Shown: positions 24,496 through 32,906 of the stretch, in pieces
Numbering within the stretch: the first letter of the stretch is position 1
Layout of the letters: each line of letters opens with the position of its first letter
Assembly: GCA_045636705.1 (NCBI GenBank)
Contig: JAZTYA010000037.1
Span: 1 to 64,000, forward strand
Source: SFWF01 sp045636705
GTDB taxonomy: Bacteria > Bacillota > Clostridia > Oscillospirales > Acutalibacteraceae
Length of the DNA stretch: 64,000 nt
Direction: 5' to 3'
Notes under the pieces: model-generated
Database searches by the model: none
What the model saw: only the letters and a program-made list of their open reading frames with translations
Told to the model about the DNA's origin: nothing
Program-made: the position numbers and the translations under genes

Positions 24496-25712
24496 TATTT
24501 CATCATTTCAGCTAAACGCTTGTTGATTTCAATAAGGAAGGTTTCGGTGTCAACAGTTGTCTTGTTTTCGTTAGAAGAAAGAGCAGCTAAGTCGCCTGTC
24601 ATTACACCATCTTCAATGGTCTTAATAGTAGCAGCTTCAAGGCTATCTGCAAAGCGGCAAAGGTCAGAAAGACCGTCAAGTTCGCCACGCTTACGAAGAG
24701 CGCCTGTCCAAGCAAATAGGGTAGCAACACTGTTAGTAGAGGTCTTTTCGCCCTTTAAATGCTTATAATAGTGTCTTTGAACGGTTCCGTGTGCAGCCTC
24801 ATACTCATATACTCCGTCAGGAGAAACAAGCACAGAGGTCATCATAGCGAGTGAACCATAAGCTGTAGCAACCATATCTGACATAACGTCGCCGTCATAG
24901 TTCTTGCAAGCCCAAATATAACCGCCGTTAGAACGGATGACACGAGCAACCGCATCGTCTATAAGGGTGTAGAAATATTCAATGCCGGCAGCATCAAACT
25001 TTTCCTTATATTCGGCATCAAAAATTTCTTGGAAGATATCCTTAAATCTGTGGTCATACTTTTTAGAAATAGTGTCCTTTGTTGCAAACCAAACGTCCTG
25101 CTTGGTATCAAGCGCAAAGTTAAAGCAACTTCTAGCAAAAGAAGCGATAGAAGCATCCTTGTTGTGAACGCCTTGAATAATTCCGTCACTATCTGCAAAA
25201 TCATAAATTAAGGAACGAGTTTCCTTGCCGTCCTTATCGGTGCAAACAAGTTCACACTTAGAGCCTTTAGCCACCTGCATTTCGGTGTTCTTATAAACGT
25301 CACCATAAGCATGACGAGCGATAGTAATAGGCTTTGTCCAGGTAGGAATATAGGGTGTGATGCCCTTAACAATAATAGGCGTTCTAAATACTGTACCATC
25401 AAGAATAGCGCGAATGGTTCCGTTAGGAGATTTCCACATTTCTTTTAGGTTGTATTCGGTCATACGAGCAGCATTAGGAGTAATTGTAGCACACTTAACT
25501 GCAACGCCATACTTCTTAGTAGCCTCAGCAGAATCTATAGTTACCTGGTCGTTTGTTTCATTTCTGTATTCAAGACCTAAATCGTAATATTCGCTTTTAA
25601 GGTCAACGTAGGGATAAATAAGAATATCCTTAATCATTTTCCAGATAATTCTGGTCATCTCGTCGCCATCCATCTCAACGAGAGGGGTTGTCATTTTAAT
25701 CTTGTCTGCCAT
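24495..25712 (-). CDS. icd: NADP-dependent isocitrate dehydrogenase (eukaryotic-type)
   Basis: This 405-residue enzyme belongs to the eukaryotic-like IDH group and oxidises isocitrate to 2-oxoglutarate. Landmarks are VEMDGDEMTRIIWKMIK, the isocitrate loop KSPNGTIR, the metal-binding NYDGDVMSDMVA and nucleotide-site YEAAHGTVQRHY. AAGGAG precedes the ATG and acn ends 12 bp upstream. With GltA and Acn it supplies 2-oxoglutarate for glutamate. Confidence 0.95.
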   Translation of the reverse strand: MADKIKMTTPLVEMDGDEMTRIIWKMIKDILIYPYVDLKSEYYDLGLEYRNETNDQVTIDSAEATKKYGVAVKCATITPNAARMTEYNLKEMWKSPNGTIRAILDGTVFRTPIIVKGITPYIPTWTKPITIARHAYGDVYKNTEMQVAKGSKCELVCTDKDGKETRSLIYDFADSDGIIQGVHNKDASIASFARSCFNFALDTKQDVWFATKDTISKKYDHRFKDIFQEIFDAEYKEKFDAAGIEYFYTLIDDAVARVIRSNGGYIWACKNYDGDVMSDMVATAYGSLAMMTSVLVSPDGVYEYEAAHGTVQRHYYKHLKGEKTSTNSVATLFAWTGALRKRGELDGLSDLCRFADSLEAATIKTIEDGVMTGDLAALSSNENKTTVDTETFLIEINKRLAEMMK

Positions 25713-25723
25713 AATTATTCTCC

Positions 25724-27658
25724 TTATTTTAGGTTTTGCTTTGTGTAGCTTAAAAGACCGCCTGCAAGTACGATGTCAACAGCTCTTGCAGACAACTCGC
25801 AAGAAACGGGAATTACGGTTCCTTTGGTTTTGTTAATAACCTTTAGTTCTTTTCCGTTCTTTAAGGACTCAATAATATTTTCAATTACAATTTCATCGGT
25901 TTGTTCAATTTTATCGTAATCGGTTTCATTAACGAAACACAAGGGGAGTATACCTGCATTTATAAGGTTCGCTCTGTGAATTCTTGCAAATGATTTAACT
26001 AAAACAGCCTTGATTCCAAGATATAAAGGCGCTAAAGCCGCATGCTCACGAGAAGAACCTTGTCCATAGTTTTGTCCGCCGACGATTATGCTCTTACCAA
26101 GACTTTCAGCGCGAGCAGGGAAATCGGGGTCACAAACTGTGAAACAGTGTTTTGAAATAGCAGGAATATTTGAACGAAGGGGTAAAATCTTTGCTCCTGC
26201 AGGCATAATGTGGTCGGTAGTAATGTTGTCTTCAACCTTTAAAGAAACAGAACACTCAATCTTATTCTCAAGAGGCACAGTGGTCGGGAAAGGCTTAATG
26301 TTTGGTCCACGGAGGATTTCAACGCTTGAAGCCTCTTCTTCGCTAGCAGGGATAACAACCATATTGTCGTTTATATCGAATTCAGAAGGCAAAAGGAACT
26401 CAGGCATAAGACCAAGTTCGCGTGGGTCGGTAAGATATCCTGTAATCGCAGATGCTGCAGCAACCTCCGGAGACACAAGGTAAATTTGTCCGTCCTTAGT
26501 TCCGCTTCTTCCTTCAAAGTTACGGTTAAAGGTACGAAGTGAGATACCCTTAGAGTTAGGAGATTGCCCCATTCCGATACAAGGACCACATGCACTTTCT
26601 AAAATACGAGCGCCTGCATCAATCATGCTGGAAAGCATTCCGTTATTAGCAATCATATTAAGCACCTGTTTTGAACCGGGTGCAATGCTTAATGAAACGT
26701 CGGGATGAACGGTTTTGTCCTTAAGAATATAAGCAACCTTGCTCATATCAAGTAGTGAAGAGTTGGTGCAGGAACCAATACAAACCTGGTCAATCTTAAG
26801 TTTTCCAAGCTCGCCTACGCTCTTAACGTTATCAGGAGAATGAGGGCAAGCAACCATGGGCTCGAGCGAGGATAAGTCAATGTCAATAACCTCATCATAA
26901 ATAGCGTCAGGGTCGGCAGAAAGAGCAACCCAATCCTTTTCACGCTTTTGAGCCTTCATAAATTCCTTTGTGATTTCATCGGATGGGAAAATTGAAGTTG
27001 TAGCGCCAAGCTCTGCACCCATATTAGTAATGGTAGCACGCTCAGGAACCGAAAGGGTCTTAACGCCTTCGCCACAATATTCAATAACCTTGCCAACGCC
27101 ACCCTTAACAGACATAATTCTTAAAACTTCAAGAATAACGTCCTTTGCAGCAACCCAAGGAGAAAGCTTGCCTGTAAGGTTAACTTTTACTACCTTTGGA
27201 TATGTAATATAGTAGGTTCCGCCACCCATAGCAACAGCAACGTCAAGTCCGCCTGCGCCAATAGCTATCATACCAAGTCCGCCACCTGTAGGTGTGTGAC
27301 TGTCAGAGCCGATAAGTGTTTTACCGGGAATGCCAAAACGTTCAAGATGAACCTGATGGCAAATTCCGTTACCAGGTCTTGAGAAATAGATGCCGTGCTT
27401 TTTAGCGATAGAACCTATAAAACGATGGTCGTCTGCATTTTCAAAGCCTGATTGAAGTGTATTATGGTCAATATAAGCAACCGAACGCTCTGTTCTAACT
27501 CTTGGAATTCCCATAGCCTCAAATTCAAGATAAGCCATTGTTCCTGTAGCGTCTTGAGTAAGGGTTTGGTCAATTCTGATTCCGATTTCGGTGCCCTTTA
27601 CAAACTCACCGTCAACAAGATGAGCTTTGAGTATTTTTTCTACTAGTGTAAGACCCAT
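25724..27658 (-). CDS. acn: Aconitate hydratase
   Basis: This 644-residue enzyme isomerises citrate to isocitrate with a [4Fe-4S] cluster. Cluster cysteines lie in CIGSCTNSS and ACGPCIGMGQSPN. Substrate residues include GSDSHTPTGGG and GQNYGQGSSREHAA. At this length it is the short aconitase type related to isopropylmalate isomerases rather than the 900-residue AcnA. It leads the acn-icd operon from a strong promoter. Confidence 0.95.
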   Translation of the reverse strand: MGLTLVEKILKAHLVDGEFVKGTEIGIRIDQTLTQDATGTMAYLEFEAMGIPRVRTERSVAYIDHNTLQSGFENADDHRFIGSIAKKHGIYFSRPGNGICHQVHLERFGIPGKTLIGSDSHTPTGGGLGMIAIGAGGLDVAVAMGGGTYYITYPKVVKVNLTGKLSPWVAAKDVILEVLRIMSVKGGVGKVIEYCGEGVKTLSVPERATITNMGAELGATTSIFPSDEITKEFMKAQKREKDWVALSADPDAIYDEVIDIDLSSLEPMVACPHSPDNVKSVGELGKLKIDQVCIGSCTNSSLLDMSKVAYILKDKTVHPDVSLSIAPGSKQVLNMIANNGMLSSMIDAGARILESACGPCIGMGQSPNSKGISLRTFNRNFEGRSGTKDGQIYLVSPEVAAASAITGYLTDPRELGLMPEFLLPSEFDINDNMVVIPASEEEASSVEILRGPNIKPFPTTVPLENKIECSVSLKVEDNITTDHIMPAGAKILPLRSNIPAISKHCFTVCDPDFPARAESLGKSIIVGGQNYGQGSSREHAALAPLYLGIKAVLVKSFARIHRANLINAGILPLCFVNETDYDKIEQTDEIVIENIIESLKNGKELKVINKTKGTVIPVSCELSARAVDIVLAGGLLSYTKQNLK

Positions 27659-27696
27659 TTTTTAACCTCTTTTCAAAAATAAACAATATTAGATAT

Positions 27697-27725
27697 ATTT
27701 TATCAAAATCTATTATATTTGTCAA
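27697..27725 (-). promoter_or_regulatory. Promoter of acn-icd
   Basis: On the minus strand TTGACA (27725-27720), a 17-bp spacer and TAAAAT (27702-27697) lie about 38 bp ahead of the acn start. Confidence 0.8.
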
Positions 27726-27747
27726 TCTGCAGACACAAAAAATATCA

Positions 27748-28170
27748 TTATTTTAAACAACGAGCGCACGGTCTATATCCTCTGTTTTCCGCTTCGGTTA
27801 CGTTTTCAAAAATTATAAGATTTTCTTCCTTAATTTTCTTAGCACTTGAACAGTCAGGAATATGAAAAACGTTTGAATTTTTGCTACCAAAATATTTGCT
27901 AGTAAGGGTAGGGGAGTTGCTTGAATTTTCCTTGTTATTTGAACTACTTTTGCTTGACGTTGTGGTTGATTTTGAAGAAGTTTCAGTGGTTTTTGAAGAA
28001 GTTTTAGTTGAGGAAGTTGAGTCGGGATTTTTATAACCGTTTGCGGTTTCTTCTGTAGAATTTGTCGGCAAAGAAATGGAAAAATTACTATTAACAATTT
28101 GCTCGGAAGAGCCACAACCGCATAAAAGAATTATTGGTATTAAAACTAGACAAATTAATAACTTTTTCAC
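27748..28170 (-). CDS. Lipoprotein with C-terminal Ada-like cysteine/histidine domain
   Basis: This 140-residue protein has a signal peptide ending in lipobox LCGC near residue 22, then a low-complexity Ser/Thr/Lys linker (about 30-85) that can span the cell wall, and a C-terminal domain (about 92-140) with the pattern His-x3-Cys (FHIPDC) and PCARC. That pattern resembles the small zinc-binding domain of Ada and similar secreted proteins. I use the GTG at 28170, which has GAGG 8 nt upstream, over the GTG at 28179. The function is unknown; metal or nucleic-acid binding at the cell surface is a guess. Confidence 0.7.
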   Translation of the reverse strand: MKKLLICLVLIPIILLCGCGSSEQIVNSNFSISLPTNSTEETANGYKNPDSTSSTKTSSKTTETSSKSTTTSSKSSSNNKENSSNSPTLTSKYFGSKNSNVFHIPDCSSAKKIKEENLIIFENVTEAENRGYRPCARCLK

Positions 28171-28274
28171 TAATTTCACCTCAATTTGTTTTTTTTACAA
28201 ACTAATTATAACTTTTTTCAATAAAAAATCAATAATAAGCTATATAATTATTTTAGAAAAATGTAAAATTTTAG

Positions 28275-28303
28275 TTGAAAAATATTAAAAAATAGATTAT
28301 ACT
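28275..28303 (+). promoter_or_regulatory. Promoter of oadG-oadB
   Basis: TTGAAA (28275-28280), a 17-bp spacer and TATACT (28298-28303) lie about 30 bp before the oadG start region. Confidence 0.65.
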
Positions 28304-28343
28304 AATTATAATTTAGCGTTTTCCAAAGGATGTGTTTAGATTT

Positions 28344-28715
28344 ATGTTATTAATGGACTACAATCTCGGCTTTACGGTTACTTTTACTGGCATTTTCATA
28401 GTTTTTATGATGCTTGTATTTTTGGTTGCAGTTTTGTCAATTTTTGGTTTAGTTAGTAAGATGGGCAATAAAAAGGTTAAAAAGGTTTCTGTGACCGAAA
28501 CCGCAACCGAAGAAAAAAAGCCTATAGTTGAGGCTGTAAATAAGGATATTGATAGTGAACAGGTTAGTCCTGAAATTATTGCTGTAATCTCTGCCGCAGT
28601 AGCCACTATGTATATGGGTAGTTCCAAGAAGCCTGTTATTAAGGCTGTTAAGCGCAGTGAGACAAGACCTGCTTGGGCAACAGCCGGTGTTTATAAGAAC
28701 ACAAGGGCATTTTAA
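28344..28715 (+). CDS. OadG-like small subunit of a Na+-pumping decarboxylase
   Basis: This protein of about 123 residues has one N-terminal transmembrane helix (GIFIVFMMLVFLVAVLSIFG), a charged linker rich in Lys, Glu and Val, and a C-terminal segment ending RPAWATAGVYKNTRAF, typical of oxaloacetate decarboxylase gamma-type subunits that assemble the complex. The start is uncertain. GTG at 28332 is only 1 nt from AAAGGA, and the ATG at 28344 has a 13-nt gap. oadB follows by 15 bp. Confidence 0.8.
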   Translation: MLLMDYNLGFTVTFTGIFIVFMMLVFLVAVLSIFGLVSKMGNKKVKKVSVTETATEEKKPIVEAVNKDIDSEQVSPEIIAVISAAVATMYMGSSKKPVIKAVKRSETRPAWATAGVYKNTRAF

Positions 28716-28730
28716 AAGGGGATAGCTTCA

Positions 28731-29921
28731 ATGTTTAATGAATTTATTAATACGCTTATCGATATTTTAAAGGGTTCGGGATTTGCAGCATTTTTCATAG
28801 GTGATGGTTGGAAATACGCCGTTATGATAGCAATTTCTTGCGGACTTTTATATCTTGCAATTGTCAAAAAGTTTGAACCATTACTTTTGCTCCCTATAGC
28901 CTTTGGTATGTTGCTTGCAAATCTTCCGGGCGCTGGTGTTTACCATCCTGAACTTTGGGTTCTTACAGGTGACGGAATAGATTTTGGCAGGGTTTTACAC
29001 GATGGCGGCGTTTTAGATATTTTATATATGGGCGTTAAACTAGGTATTTATCCGCCACTAATTTTCCTTGGTATCGGTGCTATGACAGACTTTGGCCCAC
29101 TTATTAGCAATCCTAAAAGCTTTCTTTTAGGCGCTGCAGCTCAGCTCGGAATTTTCTTTGCTTTCTTTGGTGCGTTACTTCTTGGATTTACTCCTCAAGA
29201 AGCAGGCTCAATAGGTATTATCGGTGGCGCAGACGGTCCTACCGCTATTTTCACAACATCAAAGTTAGCGCCCCATCTTTTAGGACCTATTGCCGTTGCT
29301 GCATATTCTTATATGGCTTTAATTCCTTTCATTCAAAAGCCTATTATGAGACTTCTGACAACAAAGAAGGAAAGAGCTGTCAGAATGACAGAACTTCGTA
29401 CTGTTAGCAAAACTGAGAAGATTATTTTCCCAATAGGTGTAACTATTATTGTTGCTTTGCTTTTACCCGATGCAGCTGCTCTTGTTGGTATGTTAATGCT
29501 TGGTAACCTTATGAAAGAATCGGGTGTTGTTGAACGTATTTGCAAAACCGCACAGAATGAGCTTATGAATATAATTACCATATTCTTAGGACTTACTGTT
29601 GGCGCTACTACAAATGCTGAATCCTTCTTAAATTTCAAAACACTCGGAATAGTTCTTATGGGACTTATCGCTTTCTGCTTTGGTACTGCAGGTGGTGTTT
29701 TATTCGGTAAAATTATGTATATTACCTCAAAGGGTAAGGTTAATCCTCTTATTGGTTCTGCGGGCGTTTCAGCTGTACCTATGGCAGCTCGTGTTTCACA
29801 GATGGTTGGCCAAGAGGAAGACCCCGGCAACTTCTTACTTATGCACGCTATGGGACCAAACGTTTCAGGTGTTATCGGTTCGGCCGTTGCTGCAGGTGTT
29901 TTAATTCAAATGCTAGGATAA
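28731..29921 (+). CDS. oadB: Na+-transporting carboxylic acid decarboxylase beta subunit
   Basis: This 396-residue integral membrane protein has about nine to eleven hydrophobic segments. It pumps Na+ outward using the free energy of decarboxylating a biotin-bound carboxyl group. The conserved core GIIGGADGPTAIFTTSKLAP holds the aspartate implicated in Na+ and proton transfer. Related beta subunits serve oxaloacetate, methylmalonyl-CoA or glutaconyl-CoA decarboxylases, so the substrate is not set by this gene. No alpha subunit or biotin carrier is nearby. Confidence 0.92.
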   Translation: MFNEFINTLIDILKGSGFAAFFIGDGWKYAVMIAISCGLLYLAIVKKFEPLLLLPIAFGMLLANLPGAGVYHPELWVLTGDGIDFGRVLHDGGVLDILYMGVKLGIYPPLIFLGIGAMTDFGPLISNPKSFLLGAAAQLGIFFAFFGALLLGFTPQEAGSIGIIGGADGPTAIFTTSKLAPHLLGPIAVAAYSYMALIPFIQKPIMRLLTTKKERAVRMTELRTVSKTEKIIFPIGVTIIVALLLPDAAALVGMLMLGNLMKESGVVERICKTAQNELMNIITIFLGLTVGATTNAESFLNFKTLGIVLMGLIAFCFGTAGGVLFGKIMYITSKGKVNPLIGSAGVSAVPMAARVSQMVGQEEDPGNFLLMHAMGPNVSGVIGSAVAAGVLIQMLG

Positions 29922-29925
29922 AATT

Positions 29926-29956
29926 AAAAGTCCGTCTTATGACGGACTTTTTTATT
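29926..29956. terminator. Terminator between oadB and the recombinase gene
   Basis: A 10-bp stem (29927-29936 with 29941-29950) with a 4-nt loop is followed by a T run on the plus strand. The minus strand also has Ts, so it can serve both converging genes. Confidence 0.85.
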
Positions 29957-30941
29957 TTTTATTCATTTTTGATAGGGGATTAGCATCAACTGCGTGCTTT
30001 ACCTGAGTATCAGACACGTGTGTATATATCTGCGTGGTGCCTAAATTTTCGTGTCCTAAAAGGTTTTGAAGGACCCTTACGTCGACACCGCCGTGTTGAT
30101 ACATTAAGGTTGCTGCGGTATGGCGGAGTTTATGTGTTGAAAATCCTTGACCACCGAGTCCTGCTTTTTCTAATGCAGTATAAACGATATGTTGAACTGT
30201 TTTATTGCTAATTCGCTTTTTTTGTTTGCTAATAAATAAAGCGTTTTTATGGTCTGCAGGAACACCTTCATTTGGTCTTACCATTAGGTAGTCCTGTAGG
30301 GAAGAGATGCAGGCTTCATTAAGGTAAATAACACGTTCTTTGTTACCTTTACCTGTAATCTTAAGCGAACCGTCAGGCATTATATCAGTAACGTTTATAT
30401 TGCAAAGCTCTGATAGTCGCATACCACAATTTAAAAATAGGGTAATTATACAAAAATCTCGTGCTTTGTTTGGGTTATCAACTGAAATTACTGAATTTAG
30501 TAATTTTAGGGAATCCTCTAAAGAAAGGTGTTTTGGAAGGGCTTTCTTCAATTTGGGGGATTCGAGCAACTCTGCAGGATTTTTATCAATTAAATGAAGA
30601 TTTGTATGAAGATATTTAAAATAAGCACGCAAAGTAGAAACTTTTCGTGCTCGAGTTGTAGAATTGTTTTTGCGCTTATCTTTACAGAAAATTAAAAATG
30701 AATACAAATCATTTATATTAATTGTTTTAATTAAGGCAATATCAACGTCAGAAACATCAATTTCTGAGAAATCTACTTCGATAGAAATTTTTCCCTTGAT
30801 AGTTTTTATGTAACGGAAAAATGTAATCAAGTCTAGATAATATTCTTTAACGGTAGCAGAAGATTTATTTTTGATAGCTTCATTATAAATTAAAAAACTT
30901 CTAACGGACTCAGGTGCATTAATTAGAATTTCATTATCCAT
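29952..30941 (-). CDS. Xer-type tyrosine recombinase
   Basis: This 329-residue recombinase has an N-terminal SAM-like core-binding domain (about 1-125) and a C-terminal catalytic domain with all key residues: Arg in LNCGMRLSEL, Lys in ITGKGNKERV, His-x-x-Arg in STHKLRHTAA, His in LLGHENLGTTQ and the Tyr nucleophile in TQIYTHV. It fits XerC/XerD-like chromosome dimer resolution, though a cell could have several such enzymes. AAGGAG precedes the ATG. A 15-bp inverted repeat sits about 120 bp upstream. Confidence 0.88.
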   Translation of the reverse strand: MDNEILINAPESVRSFLIYNEAIKNKSSATVKEYYLDLITFFRYIKTIKGKISIEVDFSEIDVSDVDIALIKTININDLYSFLIFCKDKRKNNSTTRARKVSTLRAYFKYLHTNLHLIDKNPAELLESPKLKKALPKHLSLEDSLKLLNSVISVDNPNKARDFCIITLFLNCGMRLSELCNINVTDIMPDGSLKITGKGNKERVIYLNEACISSLQDYLMVRPNEGVPADHKNALFISKQKKRISNKTVQHIVYTALEKAGLGGQGFSTHKLRHTAATLMYQHGGVDVRVLQNLLGHENLGTTQIYTHVSDTQVKHAVDANPLSKMNKK

Positions 30942-31062
30942 AAATAAACGCTCCTTAAATTAAAATAAATAGATAAATGATAAAAAGGGATGCATAAGCT
31001 AAAATCAGCCCAAAAGCCTAAAATAAGGCTATATCTAGCAAAAATACCCTTTAAACACTTCC

Positions 31063-31098
31063 CCTAATTATACAAAACATTCATTTTGTATAATTAGG
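31063..31098. repeat. 15-bp inverted repeat upstream of the recombinase gene
   Basis: Perfect arms at 31063-31077 and 31084-31098 flank the 6-bp asymmetric centre CATTCA. A second, outer pair ATACCCT/AGGGTAT lies at 31044-31050 and 31113-31119. The stem is AT-rich and no T run follows, so it is not a usual terminator. It has the arm-6-arm geometry of a tyrosine recombinase core site but does not match the known dif consensus. The rest of the 30942-31165 gap shows nothing clear. Confidence 0.5.
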
Positions 31099-31165
31099 TA
31101 TGAATTTATTATAGGGTATCTTTCCCCGTTTGTCAAAGAAAATTTTTAAATTTTAGATAAAAATG

Positions 31166-32038
31166 TTAAACACCCGATAAATCAAAGTTTGGCAAATATT
31201 CTGTTGTAGAACTTTTTAGGCTTTGAATATATACATCAAAAAAGTTTTTATCAAAGCAATATTCGCATACTTTATCATATTCGCGTTTTGTAATTTTACG
31301 ATTTAGTTCTTTAAACTCTTTTGCCTTGTTCATAGGAACGTATTGTGACATAAGTGAAAAAATTAAATTGGTTGTGTTTTGATTTAGCCAATCAATTATA
31401 TTTATAGCCTCTCCTGTTCCCTGCGGTAAAAGTAAATGCCTGACAACTACACCCGACTTAATTAGTCCGTCGGCTGTAAAAATAGGTTTTCCTTTAATTT
31501 TAGAAGCTTCCTTAATAGTGGATGAAGCAATCTTAAAATAATCAGGACAAGCGGCATATTTAAGGCTTTTATCGTTTGAAAAGAACTTTAAATCAAATAA
31601 ATATACGTCAAATATGTCTTTATTCACAGTTTCAATATGCTCATAACCGCTAGAGTTATATATTAGCGGAATGCTTGGCTTATAAATATTTAGAGCTTCT
31701 TCAATTTTGTCAATATAATGTGTTGGCGTCACAAAATTAATATTATCTGCGCCAAGTGACTCTAATTCCTTAAAAATCTCAGAAAGTCGTTCAACCGAGA
31801 CCTCTTTACCATGGTTATTTTGGCTTATTTCGGCGTTTTGGCAGAAGACACAACCGAGTGAACATCCACTAAAAAAGATAGTACCTGAGCCATTTTTGCC
31901 ACTAATAAAAGGTTCTTCGCCAAAATGAAGTCCTGCTCTTGCGATTTTTAAGGTAGAACTAGACTTACAAAAGCCGTTGCCTTCCCTATCATTTCTTTTT
32001 GCTCCGCAATTTCTAGGGCAAAGATTACAAGGTTGCAT
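31166..32038 (-). CDS. Radical SAM protein (PflA-like)
   Basis: This enzyme of about 290 residues carries a [4Fe-4S] radical SAM motif CSLGCVFC near residue 57 and an N-terminal extra cysteine cluster (CNLCPRNC and a further Cys) as in PflA-related proteins of the AmmeMemoRadiSam-like type. The substrate is unknown. I prefer the ATG at 32038 (11 nt after GGAAGG) over the ATG at 32047 (2 nt). It overlaps the exonuclease gene upstream by 14 bp, so both come from one transcript. Confidence 0.8.
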   Translation of the reverse strand: MQPCNLCPRNCGAKRNDREGNGFCKSSSTLKIARAGLHFGEEPFISGKNGSGTIFFSGCSLGCVFCQNAEISQNNHGKEVSVERLSEIFKELESLGADNINFVTPTHYIDKIEEALNIYKPSIPLIYNSSGYEHIETVNKDIFDVYLFDLKFFSNDKSLKYAACPDYFKIASSTIKEASKIKGKPIFTADGLIKSGVVVRHLLLPQGTGEAINIIDWLNQNTTNLIFSLMSQYVPMNKAKEFKELNRKITKREYDKVCEYCFDKNFFDVYIQSLKSSTTEYLPNFDLSGV

Positions 32039-32906
32039 TTTCGGCATTACCTTCCAAGGTCGATATAGGAAGAATTCTCTTCTTAATAATTAATTTATTA
32101 AAAGTTTGCTTAGCACATATCATACCCTTAAGATTTATGTCACAATATTTACAATAAAACTGTGTTCTAATCCAATTATTCCTATATTTCCATTTGTCTA
32201 CACGTTTTACGGGTTTTTCGCAGTTCGGACAACTGAATATCAGATGATTTTTATTGATTCTCTCATCGCGAATATTCGATAAATAATAAGGCTTAAAAGT
32301 GAGTCTTGCATAAAATTCGGGGTCTGAAGTGTCATTAATTAAAGCTGTAAAACGCTTTTTGTTGTAGGTTCTTTTAAGTAATAAAGCCGCAATTGCAGAG
32401 TCGTCCCTTGCATTGTGAAGTTCAAATCCTTCAGTAGAAACGTTTAAAAGTCCTGCTGCATTATTAAGAGAAATCTGATTATTAAGCTCAAAACCCAGCA
32501 TTTTAAGTTCATTTTGAACAAAAGCCTGTAAATTTAGATACTTTTCGATTTTTAGGGTTAATTTTTCGTTTAGAAAAACCTTAGAATTCTCTAAAATAGC
32601 GTAAAGGTCAGAATTGCTCCATGTCATAGTGACTGAGTTGCTTTCTGCCCAGTCATTATATCGCTTTACAGCCTCCTCAAGCGAAACGCCCAAAAGCATT
32701 TCCTCGTTTGTGATACCTGTAAGCTCCTTTACCCTATTTGAAAGCTTTTTGGTTAACGAAGACTTGACTATTATCTGAAATGAATCAACAATATCAAATT
32801 TATTATTCAGTTTAACTGCGCCAATTTGCAGAATTTCATTTATAAAGCGCTTTTCTTTTTTTAAAAAGGTGTTATTCCACTCTAAATCAAGAATAATATA
32901 GTTCAT
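32025..32906 (-). CDS. DEDDh 3'-5' exonuclease with C-terminal zinc ribbon
   Basis: This 293-residue protein has an exonuclease domain of the DnaQ/KapD type with LDLEWN near the N terminus as the first Asp-Glu motif and HNARDDSAIAA with the catalytic His and Asp at about residues 163-175. A C-terminal zinc ribbon follows (CPNC about residue 230, then CKYC about 28 residues later). Whether it acts on DNA or RNA is unclear. It abuts typA by 1 bp. Confidence 0.8.
   Translation of the reverse strand: MNYIILDLEWNNTFLKKEKRFINEILQIGAVKLNNKFDIVDSFQIIVKSSLTKKLSNRVKELTGITNEEMLLGVSLEEAVKRYNDWAESNSVTMTWSNSDLYAILENSKVFLNEKLTLKIEKYLNLQAFVQNELKMLGFELNNQISLNNAAGLLNVSTEGFELHNARDDSAIAALLLKRTYNKKRFTALINDTSDPEFYARLTFKPYYLSNIRDERINKNHLIFSCPNCEKPVKRVDKWKYRNNWIRTQFYCKYCDINLKGMICAKQTFNKLIIKKRILPISTLEGNAENATL

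Noticed and set aside
27813..28115. Alternative reading frame over the lipoprotein gene
   Set aside because: It is a by-product of the Ser/Thr-rich linker's biased codons. Only the lipoprotein frame has a signal peptide and a ribosome binding site.
29952..30941. Recombinase as the integrase of a mobile element
   Set aside because: No phage, plasmid or transfer genes are adjacent, no direct repeat of a tRNA end flanks it, and the protein is the size of a Xer enzyme.
31063..31098. 15-bp inverted repeat as a terminator
   Set aside because: The stem is AT-rich and no T run follows on either strand. Its position ahead of the recombinase gene suggests another role.
31166..32047. Radical SAM gene starting at 32047
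   Set aside because: That ATG is only 2 nt from the ribosome binding site. The ATG at 32038 has normal spacing and keeps the conserved cysteine region.
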